Shown here piece after piece: positions 1 through 13,810 of a stretch of DNA of 64,000 bases (the first letter of the stretch is position 1; every line of letters begins with the position of its first letter). The DNA is from Corylus avellana (taxonomy: Eukaryota; Streptophyta; Magnoliopsida; Fagales; Betulaceae). The stretch spans positions 26,709,382 to 26,773,381 of the forward strand of contig NC_081547.1 of NCBI RefSeq assembly GCF_901000735.1, written 5' to 3'. The translations under genes and the position numbers were made by a program. The notes under the pieces are model-generated. The model had not been told where the DNA came from. It made no database searches and was given only the letters and a program-made list of their open reading frames with translations.

Positions 1-2290
1 GTCAACCACAAAACTTTTACCCTTGCAATCTACCTCAAATAATCCATTCCCTGCATAGGTTGATGTACAATAAGCTGCTTTATCTCCCTCAGCCTCAATC
101 TTCTCAACTATCCTTGGGCCGAATTTTCCTTTCATAGCTTTAATACCCTCCTTCTTCACTTGATACCTCCTCATTAATTTCTTCCTAATCCCCTCGAACA
201 TATGTAAGATTGGCTTATCCCTGAATTTTAAAATGTAGGCGTTCCAACTTTCACAAAGGTTGTTGACCAACAGGTCACACTTTGAGTAAGAATGGAAGTA
301 TGCCCTACACCATGTATGTGGATCAACTTTTGCAAGGTAATCATACGCCTTCTGACTTATTTGCTTCAATTCTTCCATATGTGCAAGACATTCAGCCTCC
401 GTATATGCCGCAGCTATCTTCCAAAGTTTATCCTTTAGTAATACTCCTCGATTACCATCATTTCTAAAATTATCGTACAAATGCTGGACACATGTTCGAT
501 GGTCAGACATAGGCAATACTTGCGCGAAGCTTGGAATAAGTCCCTACAAATATCAAACAAAAAATACTTATATAGTAGACATTAAGCACGTATCAATACA
601 AAAGCATAAAAAAAATAGCAACAAATTACAATCAACTAACCTTTTGGCGATCTGAGATGAAAGTCCACCCATGTGTCGAGCCACATTGACCAAGATCACC
701 CACAAGTGTTTCCAAGAACCATGACCAGCTGTCTTTCGTCTCAGCTTCTACAACTGCCATTGCTATGGGGTACATGTTATTATTGGCATCCCTGCTAACT
801 GCACTTATGAGTTGTCCTTTATGAGGGCCCTTGAGAAAACAAGCATCTACCCCAATTACAGGCCTACAACCTACTTTGAACCCTGCTTTCATGGCTGCTA
901 AGGAGATATACATCCTTTGGAATCTTGGTGGCAATTCAAACATTGGTCTTTCAACCCTCAATAGTACACAGCTACCAACATTTGTTTTCCTAATAGTTGC
1001 AGCATAGTCCCACAATCGATGGTATTGTTCATCTAACTTCCCAAATATTTTTGACTTTGCCTTTCTTCTAGCCCTGTAAAGCTTTCTATCATTCACATCA
1101 ACATTCCACTTATCTTTCACCTTTTCTTGGAGGGCTTTTATTGGCAAATCAGGTTGGGTTCTAAACTCACCCATTAATTTATCAGTTATCCAAGTAGAAT
1201 TTATGATATTATTCTTGTACTGCCTCGTGCATGAATGCTTCGGCTTCAAAGACCTTACTTGAAATGTCTCTTCGCCCTTCACTTGACGCCCATATACTCT
1301 ATACTCACAACTACTATCTTTGCATACTATACACACCCTATCCTTATCATTTTTCTTGAAAACTATATCCTTCCCCCTTAATACATTATATTGTCTAATA
1401 GCTTCCCTGAACGTATACACATCTGGAAATCTATCTCCATTCTCCACGTTTGGATTAATCAAGTCAATTGTTTGGAATGTGCGACACCTAGTCACACATT
1501 TAGGTAGGGATGACACATCTTCATCACTACCACGAGGGGACTCTAATATATCACTCGGATAATCATATGACTTATGATCATCATCATCTGATGATGATGA
1601 TGATGAGAATGAGTGAACCTCCTTACCCTTAGATGTGCCTGCATTTGAGATGTCATCAACATTTGAGTTGTTGTACGCAACCATTTGTGACCCATCACCC
1701 ACATCGCTTCTATCACCCCCCACCGCATCAACTTCTAACTCATGACATCCATCACTTCCATCCTCATCCCCCTCCGCATCAATTTCTACCTCATGACATT
1801 CATTATCATTGACTTCTAACTCCTCGTCGTCATCGACTTCAAAAGCATCATCATCATTACTAAGTACCTCAGACCAAAAAGGATCATTCCTATTAGAACG
1901 TTGCCTATCACCATCATCATTCAACTCATCTTCGTTTTCATTATCTTCAAAAGATAACAAATATAACACAACTACTTGGTAGCCTATATGGCGCTGAACC
2001 ATTTTGAGTATGTCATGGTCAGATGACAAGAGCCTTAACCCATCAACAAGGCTTTTGTCTGGTTCTTTGTAGTATATTAGGTCACCTTGGTTGTACCCAT
2101 ATGTCTTTACTATTTTTTCAATTTCCAAATAAGACAACTCATCTGAGTCATATGCATCAGGATATACATGACTATCTCCTCCCAAGTACATGCAACTAGA
2201 TTCTCGGTTAAACTTACCCCCATGATATACTTTAAATAGTAAATTATGTCCAGCCATCATATGACCTGTAAAAAAAGATATGAGACACAA
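1..2290 (-). CDS. MuDR-like (MULE) transposase, two exons, C-terminus off the window
   Basis: Transposase of a Mutator-like DNA transposon, a nuclear cut-and-paste enzyme. Exon 1 spans 641-2290 and exon 2 runs from 543 past the left edge. The intron has a GT donor at 640-639 and an AG acceptor at 545-544, and it joins in frame as SDRQK/GLIPS. Visible parts in order: an N-terminal domain (residues ~10-115); an Asp/Glu/Ser-rich acidic linker (~118-255); a plant MuDR DNA-binding-like domain (~285-360) with a CxxC/CxxxxC and SLKPKHSC pattern; and the start of the MULE catalytic domain (~465 on). The catalytic domain shows VIGVDACFLKG and FISDRQ, which carry the two expected Asp residues. Exon 2 continues with LPMSDHRTCVQH and NNLCESWNAYI, where the third acidic residue may lie. 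No stop or frameshift is seen in the part present, so the copy could be coding. Terminal inverted repeats were not found here. It may be a domesticated relative rather than an active element. Confidence 0.85.
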
Positions 2291-3136
2291 CTCAAATTTT
2301 TATTTTTGTTACAAAAAAAAAAAAAAAAATCATTTGTCTAATATTTTATTTATTGTTTAATAAAAAAAAAATACTGTCTTTGACCACTAGAAAACAAACA
2401 AACCTTTATGACTTGTCTTCTTGTGTTTTTCACTAATTAAAAACTTAAAAATAATAATAATAATAATAATAACCAAAAAAAAAAAAAAAAGACTAGCTGA
2501 ACCATGAATCAAAAGCTTAATTCCTTCTATCATCTATTTTTTCAAATCATTTGTTTGTCTTTTATTGCTATACTTAAAAGAACGTCTGGTAAAGAACAAA
2601 AAAAAAAAAAAATGCAGTATTATATTATTTCAAACAAGAAATCAGAACTATACAAGAAAATAGAACTCTTCATATATATATATATATATATATTACATGC
2701 TAAGTCATACCTTGCAGGTCCTGCGTCAGTGTTGGCTATGGAAGGGCTATACAAGCGTAGTGCTCTTGGCTGCGTCACTGTTGGCAAAGGCTAAACCCTA
2801 AAGGTTTGATAAGTGGACATATCATGTTTGATGCAGGATGTCTTGCGTGAAAAATCGGTAATACTTCTGCAAGGTAAAAAACGAAAAGACACATTAAAGT
2901 AGGAGGGTATTGCGGTCATTTTAAGTCAAATAAGGGTATGATAGTATTTTTAAAGTCAAATGTGTGCACATGACATGCACATGATGCCTCTGCCGTTAGT
3001 ATTAACGGTTTTATTTGACGGAAGGGGGACATTGTCATTCTAGTGGTAGTTTAGGGGGGATATTGTCGCAATTGAAAGTTTCGGGGGGACATTGTCAATG
3101 TGGTAGTAGTTTGAGGGGGGTAAGTGGACTTTACCC
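2291..3136. other. AT-rich spacer with microsatellites and one-sided MITE end
   Basis: No gene seen. The stretch holds A-tracts, an (ATA)n run near 2450-2472 and a (TA)n run near 2674-2694. From about 2990 to 3136 there is one arm of a miniature element. It is written as repeated GGGGGACATTGTC-like phrases and ends in GTGGACTTTACCC, the usual end of a plant MITE with long inverted arms. The opposite arm is not recognisable, so this is a half element. Confidence 0.5.
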
Positions 3137-3531
3137 TATTTATTATTATGATTAAATTTCTTTTCCTTTTTAGTGAACTTTCGTCTGTTCTTAAAACACT
3201 TGAACTAGTTAGATGCAATTATGCAAATGCTAAAAATCAATTGAAAATAAGAAAATTTAACCATAAAGGAGACATTAAGGGCTTCGAAGAGAGCGGGTGG
3301 AAGGTGGTAAAGACGGTTGCTCATTATATCCGTGGGCTACACCAGTCTCGTTGTTTTTGTGGTGATATTTTTTGGAAAGTACACATTCATCTACCTTCTA
3401 TGGTAGAAGAATGAGATCTCGAAAGAAAAATTAATCGAACACCACATCGACTGTTTCCCAGTATATGCGCAAAAATATTAGACGCGTTATTGATTTGTTT
3501 TCATTGTAAGAAAAGTTTTCCTCATCATTTC
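3137..3531 (+). repeat. Direct repeat, copy 1 (unidentified)
   Basis: A ~395-bp segment nearly identical to 3972-4368, beginning TATTTATTATTATG and ending near TTTCCTCATCATTT. Both copies keep the same reading frame, whose product contains RKFNHKGD and SRCFCGDIF. Most differences between copies change the residue, so I see no sign of coding constraint. I do not recognise the encoded peptide. Both copies start directly after a MITE end, which suggests they were duplicated together with a neighbouring element. Confidence 0.6.
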
Positions 3532-3637
3532 GCTGTTGTGTAGAGGATGAGTCGTTCAGTTTTAAATCCGATAAACCTAGGTACATAATCTAAGTTGATG
3601 AAAAAAAAAAAAAAAAAACTGCTTATTTAATTATTAG

Positions 3638-3971
3638 GGGAAAATACAGTTTACCCCCTGAAGTTTCAGGAGTTTTTTAATTTAAACCCCAAAGTTCAAA
3701 AATTTGCAATCTACCCCCCTGAAGTTTAAAAAATTGGCAATTTAAACCCTCAGTTTAATTTTTCCGTCTAAATGGACGGAAATCTATGAAATTACTTCAT
3801 TACCCTTAGCCTTTTTTTAAAAAAAATTCCATCCAATTTAACGGAAATTAATAACGGAAGGTTTAAATTGCCAATTTTTTAAACTTCAGGGGGGTAGATT
3901 GCCAATTTTTGAACTTTGGGGTTAAAATTGAAAAATCTCTGAAACTTCAGGGAGTAAACTGCATTTTCTCC
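3638..3971. mobile_element. Foldback MITE with long terminal inverted repeats
   Basis: The left end GGGGAAAATACAGTTTACC is matched in inverse at the right end (GGTTTACT-type arm ending TGCATTTTCTCC). The inverted arms run about 130 bp each and share phrases such as CCTGAAGTTT and TTGGCAATTTAAACC. Flanking 9-mers TAATTATTA (3629-3637) and TATTTATTA (3972-3980) agree at 7 of 9 positions, in line with the 9-bp target duplication of Mutator-type elements. It has no coding capacity. Confidence 0.8.
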
Positions 3972-4368
3972 TATTTATTATTATGATTAAATTTTTATTT
4001 TCCTTTTTTATAGAACTTTCGTATGTTTTTAGAACACTTGGACCAGTTAGATGCAATTATACAAATGCTAAAAATCAATTGAAAATAAGAAAATTTAACC
4101 ATAAAGGGGACAGTAAGGGCTTCGAAGAGAGCGGAAGGAAGGTGGTAAGGACGGTTGCTCAATATATCCGTGGACTATACCAGTCTCGTTGTTTTTGTGG
4201 TGATATTTTTCGGAAGGTACACATTCATCTACCTTCTATGGTAGAAGAATGAGATCTCGAAAGAAAAATTAATCGAACACCACATCAACTGTTTCCTAGT
4301 ATATGCGCAAAAATATTAGACGCGTTATTGATGTGTTTTCATTGTAACAAAAGTTTTCCTCATCATTT
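3972..4368 (+). repeat. Direct repeat, copy 2 (unidentified)
   Basis: Second copy of the ~395-bp segment at 3137-3531, starting immediately after the right end of the MITE. The frame is kept (FEESGRKVV, SRCFCGDIFRK). It ends where the Copia remnant begins, so the retroelement inserted at or near its edge. Confidence 0.6.
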
Positions 4369-4371
4369 AAC

Positions 4372-5049
4372 GTTGGGAAAATTGATAATTAATTGACAAC
4401 CAATTTTCCACCAGCCCTTTATGCGAAAGACAAGTTTGAAAATAAAATGCACGAGAACACACACCAATCACACACGTACACAAAGAATTTACGTGGTTCG
4501 GCAATATGCCTACATCCACGGGGCGTGATCCGGTCTCCTTCTTTACTATTGAGAAATATTGAGTACAATGGTACAAGCCTGAACCGCTCAAGTTTAATAT
4601 CCCAAACCCAAGCCCTTTACCCCTTGTACACCCCACTCAACTGTCCCTCTCAAATACCCAGTAAAGAAAAACTCTCTACATTTTGTAAATGCCACAAAAT
4701 GCTCTCACCAATTTGGATTTTCCGGATCCCCACTTAACCAAGGACTGCATGTCCTTTTATAGTGGCTTAATCACGAAAAAAGAGGAGAAATAATTATAAT
4801 CTAATTGCTACTGGAAAAACGAAACCATCATGAATACAAAGTCTTTTCATGATGAAGATAAGCATTGCAACCCACATGTTTATCCACACACGTTTTCTCC
4901 AAAAAATCAAATTCCAGTTGTTCTTGGACTCCTTTTAAAACTAACCTTATCCTCTTATAGATAAATATGACTTGAGCCTACCAACTTGAATATTGATATT
5001 TTCCAGCAATTATCTTCACACTTGTTGACAATTTGAGCCATTATCAACA
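4372..5049 (-). repeat. 3' LTR of the Copia remnant
   Basis: About 680 bp and roughly 93% similar by eye to 5698-6357 in the parts I compared. It carries the phrase TTACGTGGTTCGGCAATATG, common in plant Copia LTRs. On the minus strand it starts TGTTGATAATGG after the purine-rich tract and ends TTTTCCCAAC. Confidence 0.85.
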
Positions 5050-5460
5050 ATCTCCACCTTGGCGAAAATTTGGCAACCTCCACTTGAGACCTCAAGTCCG
5101 CATCTTGACCGATGCCCATCCCCACGTCCTGGGATGTCTTGCAAAACACTGTCTACACCAACAGTAATAATTCCACAAGAATTATCATGCTCCACCATAA
5201 AGAGCACATGCACTTAGAATTAAACCATTCTAAGAATTTTCCTTTCCGGCACATGTCGAAAAAATCCTGCTGAAAAATATGGTGCAACTTCCATGTTTGG
5301 TTCCCTCGGAAGTTCATCAGCCATCGACACCCTTTTCCACCACATACCTGACATCAAAAAACCAAACCAATGTCTCGTATGCAAATGTGGACCCGCTAAT
5401 AAAACACATCCATTATCCTGACATTTTTAGCGGTCATGCCAGAGGATGTACATGCCCTTA

Positions 5461-5652
5461 TCAAATAACATCATCATAATCATCTCTCACTGCAGCGAGA
5501 GAAACACTATTAGCGTTTTTGGAGCAATCTGCCGAGCCTGCTCCTCTCAATGTTTTGTGTAGCCCAGATTGGATGTCCTTGACTTGTATTTGCCACAAGC
5601 CAAAGTTCATTCTTCCGTCGAACCTTTCAATCTCAAACTTCAAGGATTGCAT
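5461..5652 (-). pseudogene. Copia gag N-terminus fragment
   Basis: A short reading frame beginning 45 bases inside the primer-binding site. The motif FEIERFDGRMNFGLWQIQVK matches the start of Copia gag proteins, which package the element RNA. The match breaks off after about 45 residues, and what follows before the 3' LTR is short and non-coding. This is a remnant of an internal deletion. Confidence 0.8.
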
Positions 5653-5697
5653 TTCTTCTTAACTAGTAGAAATCCGCAACCAAGCTCTGATACCAAT

Positions 5698-6357
5698 TGT
5701 TGGAAAAATTGATAATTAATTGGTTACCAATTTCCCACCAGCCCTTTATGCGAAAGACAAGTTTGAAAAGAAAACACACGAGAACACACATCAATCACAC
5801 ACATACACAAAGAGTTTACGTGGTTCGGCAATATGCCTACGTCCACGGGGCGTGATCTGGTCTCCTTCTTTACTATTGAGAAATATTGAGTACAATGGTA
5901 CAAGCCTGAACCTCTCAAGTTTAATATCCCAAACCCAAGCCCTTAACCCCTTGTACACCTCACTCAACTGTTCATCTCAAATACCCAGTAAAGAAAAGTC
6001 ACAAAGTGTTCTCAACAATTTGAATTTTCCGGATCCCCACTTAACCAAGGATTACATGTCCTTTTATAATGGCTTAATCACGAAAAAAGAGGAGAAACAA
6101 TTCTAATCTAATTGCTACTGGAAAAACGAAGCCATCATGAATACAAAGTCTTTTCATGATGAAGATAAACATTGCAACCCACATGTTTATCCACACACGT
6201 TTTCTCCAAAAAATCAAATTCCAAGTTGTTCTTGGACTCCTTTTAAAACTAACCTTATCCTGTTATAGATAAATATGACTTGAGCCCACCAACTTGAATA
6301 TTGATAGTTTTCAGCAATTATCTTCACACTTGTTGACAATTTGAGCCATTATCAACA
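5698..6357 (-). repeat. 5' LTR of the Copia remnant
   Basis: 660 bp, from TGTTGATAATGG to TTTTTCCAACA on the minus strand, followed by ATTGGTATCAGAGC (methionine initiator tRNA primer site). It differs from the 3' LTR by scattered substitutions and a few indels, so the insertion is not recent. Confidence 0.87.
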
Positions 6358-6855
6358 AAACGCAACACTCTCATCATCAGCAGATCACTTCTTAGAGAAA
6401 TTGTTTCTTTCACCGCCTCTACCGACACCATATAGTCTGCCACTCGGGTGGACAAAGCAATTATCAACTGTACTATCGTCTTCCGAAAAATGGCACACCC
6501 CAACATGTCAGGAATTTCATTTTATCCAAATCACTAGCATACCATGAATTAACATACTCAATAACTTCCGAACCGATAAAGAATAATTTTAGGGAAAAAT
6601 ACACTTTACTCCTGAAGTTTCACAAGTTTTTCAATTTGAAGAAAATGAGAGGAAAGAACTTTATATATTATCACAAACACTCATATTGCCACAACTTCAG
6701 CAAGCATTGGACTCTGCCATCCAAAAAAAGAATCAATCTTTTCCCAAAAAAAAGAAGAAAAAGAAATCAATTCCTAAATCCCTAACATCACAAAAGAACA
6801 GATAATTACAAAAAAAATCAGAACATATTGGTGCACTAAACCAAACAGCGTGTGG
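6358..6855. other. Non-coding spacer with a single MITE arm
   Basis: No gene is recognised. At 6593-6640 there is one arm of the GGGAAAAATACACTTTACTCCTGAAGTTT MITE type without a partner. The rest is probably the 3' flank of the receptor kinase that follows on the minus strand. Confidence 0.4.
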
Positions 6856-8978
<2,123 letters not shown>

Positions 8979-9078
8979 NNNNNNNNNNNNNNNNNNNNNN
9001 NNNNNNNNNNNNNNNNNNNNNNNNNNNNNNNNNNNNNNNNNNNNNNNNNNNNNNNNNNNNNNNNNNNNNNNNNNNNNN
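8979..9078. other. Assembly gap (100 N)
   Basis: Exactly 100 N, the conventional size for a gap of unknown length. It separates the minus-strand kinase 5' part from the plus-strand phosphatase 3' part, so the missing 5' halves of two genes both point into it. Confidence 0.95.
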
Positions 9079-10307
9079 GAGAAAATTGCAACATTTGAGG
9101 CGGCTGATATGAATTCCAAAGATGCATTTGCTGTTTTCTCTCCAGGTGTAGGCAAAAATGAGAATAGGATATTATATTTTTGGGTAGGAAGGTCTTTTGA
9201 TCATGATGAAAATCAAATTCGATTAGATAGTAACAAAGAGTTAAATGATCTAAAAGAGAACGATTGGAATCAAGTTGGTCGTGCTGCTCTTGCCCAAATG
9301 GGTCTTCCGAAAGACACGGCTGTCAAGGTATGTAATCTTCACGTATTTTATTATTATTGTTTTGTGTGTATAAGTTTTATCATTCTCTACATGACTACAA
9401 TTTTTAAGGCTAGCTCTATGTCTTCTTGTATGATTTAGTCTCTTACTGTCTAAATTTTTGACGTTTCACGGTAAAAAGCTGATTTGGTTTGTGGCTCAAA
9501 TCTAATTATGCATTAAAATAAGTTATATTTGAAACAAAAAAGATATAGAGTAACATGTTTTTAACTTTAAAGGAAATATTGGTTTGAAGTGTTGGGATAT
9601 TTTTTAAATGACATCACAGAATCGATACTTCAAAATGGCACTATATGATTTGAATGAGATTTATTATTATGAGTAATCAATTTGTCACTAATAAATTATC
9701 TTTTAACCTATGGACTGACCCTTGCTTGCATCCTGGTAAAAGCCATTGTGATTGGTTTGCGGGGAAATATTTCAGGGTTCAGGCCCATTGGGGCTCAAAC
9801 CTTTGTAAGCCTAGTGTTGGAGAAGAAATATCTGACTTGTAAGCTAGTTCAAGCCCCAAGTCACTTTTTAAATGGGCTAGATAACACATGCATGAAGTGT
9901 AGTAAAGATTTCTAGAGGTTAGGGGTTTAGTTTCTCTCCAATATGATCTCTCATGTCGGCTTCAGAAAAGGAGTGGACCATGTGATTGTGAGTTTTAAAG
10001 GTAACTAAATGTCTGTATTTTGGTGTAATTTTAGAACTTGGTATGTCAGTTTGTGTCCAGTGTCAACTTAACTATGGTTTGAGCAAATGATGCTTTAGTC
10101 CATGGTCATTCTATCATATAATTCTTGCCTATGTGCCTTTGTCAGGAAAGTAAAAGGTAAAAATGAGAATACCTCTTCATATTCAAGTACTCAAATTAGA
10201 GTCCGTTGGTGTTATGGCGGTAGGAGGATTGGTTATTAATTTTAGCATGGTTTTCGGTTTAGGCGAAACAGGTGGTACTTATTAAGCTCTTGCTTTTTGA
10301 ATAATTT

Positions 10308-10351
<44 letters not shown>

Positions 10352-11309
10352 GAATTATGTGTTAAAATAATCTACTTATTTTGGCTCATGTCTATAATAT
10401 AAAAAACTAATTATTTAAATGAAAGGTGATTTCATGTTGCTTTTGAATCGTACACGTGGTATGATTTCTCAGTTTCTCTTGTCAAGAAGACATTATTCAC
10501 TGAGACTGAAACCCAAGTACTCCAATAGTGGAGTGCACGACTCAGCCCATAGTTTCTTTGTCTTTATCTTCTCCTACTTCTTTTTCTTCTTCCTTTCTGT
10601 CTATGCCCCACTTTCCTCCTCTCCCTCTCATATCCACACAGTTCATATGATGCTTGTGTTTTATTGTCCATAAGTTGGTTGAACTGTGGCAATAAGAATG
10701 AAACTTTTGTTAAACTTGTAATTGAAGAAATTTACTCTTTGTTGGTCATTGGAATGGGATTGCGAATGGAAATGTGAACGAAAAGGCTTTTGCAACGCAG
10801 GGAGCATCCTGAAATGCACAAGAAAATCTTCTCGTCTTGTGAAATTTGATTCTGCCACATGGTTCACTTACAGTTTCTTTTCTGTTTCCTTTTATTTTAT
10901 CCATTTATATGTTTTATATTAATTTTTCTGCCATTTACGAAAATCTTGGGGCTTTTTGCTTCATCTCCTCAGTTTTCAGAGACAGCTTAATAACTATGGT
11001 TACTTAGCAGTAGCATGTTAATTTTTAATTACAACAACATTTTCACCTACAGCACATTTCTAGTCGAACTTACCAAAAAGAGAAATCCTTTGTGCTTTTA
11101 TTGTTTCCATTTGCATTCCATATCGTAACATTTTTTAAGCCATTTTGTTTCTTTATCTCTATATTGTGCTGGTGGAAGCAGGCAAAATCCATGCTGAAGC
11201 ATTCTTTCAGTGACTAATAGATCTTCTAATTTGAATATTGGTGTTGGAACAGATTGTTAAAGAAGATGAAGAGCCAATAGAGCTTCTTGCATTGCTGAGT
11301 TCGTTGTAG
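9079..11309 (+). CDS. MKP1: MAPK phosphatase MKP1-like, last two exons
   Basis: C-terminal end of a dual-specificity MAP-kinase phosphatase of the plant MKP1 type, recognised from its gelsolin-like C-terminal module (DAFAVFSPGVGKNENRILY, WVGRSFDH, VGRAALAQMGLPKD). Exon 9079-9327 is open from the gap to a GTATGT donor. The intron 9328-11252 is 1.9 kb. The last exon, 11253-11309, encodes IVKEDEEPIELLALLSSL followed by TAG. The phosphatase catalytic domain would lie upstream, inside the gap. A longer second copy lies at 30430-31862 and shares the intron start, but this copy carries an extra ~0.65 kb of intron relative to it. MKP1 proteins restrain stress-activated MAPKs. The assignment rests on memory of the family; a villin or other gelsolin-repeat protein is the alternative. 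Confidence 0.65.
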
Positions 11310-12223
11310 TGGCAATGCAAAAAGATTCTGGAATCCAGTGCCTTAAAATCTTTCTCTGTTTCTTTGGTTGGCTTAATTGCACTTCAACTTTCTCAGGCAT
11401 CATATTGAACTTTCCCTTGCAAAAACCAGCGAGGTAATATTCTATTTGTCCAAGTATCATTAACCTAAATACATTTCTTCTCGTTACCAGAACATGCTAT
11501 GGGGTATTCTTTTTGTTATAATAGGGAAAAAAATAGGGAAAGTAGGTTTTCTTGGAGATTATTCTGCTTAGACCACGCATTCCTAACAACCTCCTAAATT
11601 CAAGGAAGCAAGATGCTTAATTTGCCAGGAACAACTATTCATATATAACTAAAGGAAGATACCTTAGTTTTGGATCGTAGGTGGGAAAGCTATTCGGAAA
11701 TACTTTTGTAGTTCCCGAAGGACCCCCAATTTTTATTTTTGTTAATCTTCTGCTAAGAATATATATTAGGCATATCACGTAGTAATAATGTTCCATCACA
11801 TCCATGAAACAGTCGTAAGAGGTTGAAATTTAAGCTTTTGCTACTTGACCTGCTGCAACATGCAATTGTATTTTCAACTATTTCACACCTGCTTCATCAA
11901 TGTACTATTGAGAATTTGTGTTTGAAATAGTTGTCTCTCTCTTTTGCTCATCAAATGGCATTTTGAAGGGTCATGATTAATGTCTTGGCTAGTGTTGTTG
12001 AAAGATCATGCTCGCAAAGACAATCAATAGCCAGAGAACCAGCAGAAAGCTTGGTGTACAATCATGGCTTTTGAGGTCTTCGTTTGGATCCTTGGGTAAA
12101 TGAGGCAAAAGGAAGTACAGAAGTTAAACATGATGACACTGATTGGAACAGTACTTGGGTGTGCCATTTGGCTTTTTGATGAAGTTCATTTACTTCATGA
12201 GCAACAACTATTTTTTTGTCTCG

Positions 12224-12254
<31 letters not shown>

Positions 12255-12880
12255 CAATGTCAAGAGCACTTTTATTTGTTTATTTATTTATTTTTCCTTG
12301 TCAAAAGAGATTTTCATTTATTCCTTGTTTCTCATTTGCAGGAGGCTGATTTGAAAGTTCTCTGTGGCTCTTCACTTGGTTGTACAGTGCTGTAACACCT
12401 TCACTCTCTAGTAACACATTTTCTTGCACAATGAATCATCAAATCTGACAAACTGAATTTTCTTGTATATTCGCAATTAGAAACAATCTGAGGGCCATAG
12501 CGGAATAATAGATTCGTTGATACTTTCTTTTGTTGGTTAATCTTATTCGTTCTTTATATTTTTCCCTTTAAATTCCTTAATGCAATGTTCAAATGTTTAA
12601 GGTATCACAATTAATGTTATGCCTCATAAAGGAGTGAAGAAATGTTGTTGCTGTACAGAGTTTCCTTACCCTTTGGCTCATGTAAAACACCATTTTTTTT
12701 TTTTGGGTTTTACCTTAAAGCCTCAAAATTTCCTTACCCTTTTTGACTCCAACGAATACTGATTCACTTGGGAATTCCGGCTGTCTTTCTTTACGCATTT
12801 TATTCTTGCTTTTATTTTTTGTTTAGGCTTTATTTTTATGTCATGGTAAAATACTTTTTCAAATAAAAAATGTAATTTAA
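11310..12880. other. 3' flank of the phosphatase, no gene seen
   Basis: Probably 3' UTR and downstream DNA of the MKP1-like gene. It contains a T/G homopolymer run near 12229-12253 and scattered T-tracts. Short open frames here have no recognisable content. Confidence 0.4.
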
Positions 12881-12889
12881 AAATCATTG

Positions 12890-13810
12890 ACAAAGGTGCC
12901 TCGAGATTTGATTTACAATGGTTGTGCCTTTATTGTATTGCTAGTTTACGTTCCCATTCATGAAAAAAGGCTTCCCCAAATTAAAGAATTACCGTCTTGT
13001 TTGGAGAAAATTAACCGTCCCTTGCAGCAAAATGTGTCGCAAACTACAATTGGCGTCTTCAATTGCTTGAAGTAGTTATTAGGGAAAAATATAATTTAGC
13101 TCCCAAAACTATCAGATGTTTTCGTTTTTACTCCCTAATGTTCAAAAAGTGATAAAGTAGTCCTTCAAACTACTGAACAGTTGCAATTTAGCTGCTCCGT
13201 TAGTCATTACCATCAAATAGGATGTAAAATTAAAACTAAGTCGATTTGGCAAGGTTCAATTACTCAATTGCCTTTTTGGAATTTTTTTTTTCCCCTCAAA
13301 ACGATGTCGTTTTGGGGGACATTTTTTAAATTGATTTTTTTTCTTTTCAAAATAGCATTTTAATAACTTAACCTTGTCACAACGACGTATTTTTTATTTT
13401 TCCATCCTATTTGATGGTAATGACTAACGGAGTGGCTAAATTACAATTATTTGGTACTTTGAGAGACTACTTTATTATTTTTTGAACATTAGAGGGTTAA
13501 AATGAAAATAACTAATAATTTTGGGAGCTAAATTATATTTTTCCCTAGTTATTACTATTCATAAATCTCTCACTAATTTGTGCCCAAACAAAGTTGAAAG
13601 GATTTTCCATTGAGGAAATCAACAGTCCCATTGCAGCAAATGGACTGTTGATTTGCTGTTCCAAGTCCCGAAGGTTCATGGAATGGTGACTGCAAACCAA
13701 GAGTGAATTCCATTCCGTACAGCCAAAAGACTATAAAAAGGGTAACAGCCAAGACAATTGAGGGCACTTACTGGACGGAATCCTCTTTAATTAGCATTCA
13801 CATACCTAAA
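12890..13810 (+). promoter_or_regulatory. Promoter of first DUF674 gene, interrupted by a MITE
   Basis: Two copies of the cluster's upstream module (near 12990-13060 and 13600-13680) contain AAATCAACAGTCCC-like and TTGCAGCAAA phrases. They are followed by the shared core promoter: AAGAGTGAATTC (GAATTC at 13705-13710) and the TATA box CTATAAAAAGGG starting at 13731. The start codon is at 13811. A 464-bp MITE sits between the two modules. Confidence 0.65.
13082..13545. mobile_element. MITE with exact 9-bp target duplication
   Basis: Ends GGGAAAAATATAATTTAGC and its inverse, with inverted arms of roughly 130 bp (for example CATCAAATAGGATG and CATCCTATTTGATG inside). The flanks are TAGTTATTA on both sides (13073-13081 and 13546-13554), a perfect 9-bp duplication typical of Mutator-type transposition. 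The paralogous promoter at 45724-45732 keeps the uninterrupted site, which proves insertion. Confidence 0.92.

Larger units (their letters stand above)
4372..6357 (-). mobile_element. Internally deleted Copia retrotransposon (minus strand)
   Basis: Two homologous LTRs flank only ~650 bp of internal DNA. On the minus strand the order is 5' LTR (6357-5698), primer-binding site TGGTATCAGAGC just inside it (~5695-5684), the start of gag, a large deletion, a purine-rich tract AAGGTGGAGAT, then the 3' LTR (5049-4372). Almost all of gag-pol is missing, so the element cannot move by itself. Flanking bases are TAACG on the left and AAACG on the right, a weak possible target duplication. The left edge has lost the canonical TG, so that boundary is uncertain by a few bases. 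Confidence 0.85.

Noticed and set aside
282..467. Plus-strand 61-codon frame at the left edge
   Set aside because: Antisense shadow of the MULE transposase exon 2.
1320..1731. Frames inside 1320-1731 on either strand
   Set aside because: Shadows of the transposase; their composition reflects its acidic repeat codons.
12100..12354. 84-codon frame near the T/G homopolymer run
   Set aside because: Composed largely of homopolymer and Phe/Leu codons in 3' flanking DNA; no homology recognised.
13703..13810. Upstream in-frame start for the first DUF674 gene
   Set aside because: It lies before the TATA box at 13731 and all paralogs begin at the MAAK/MAAT codon.
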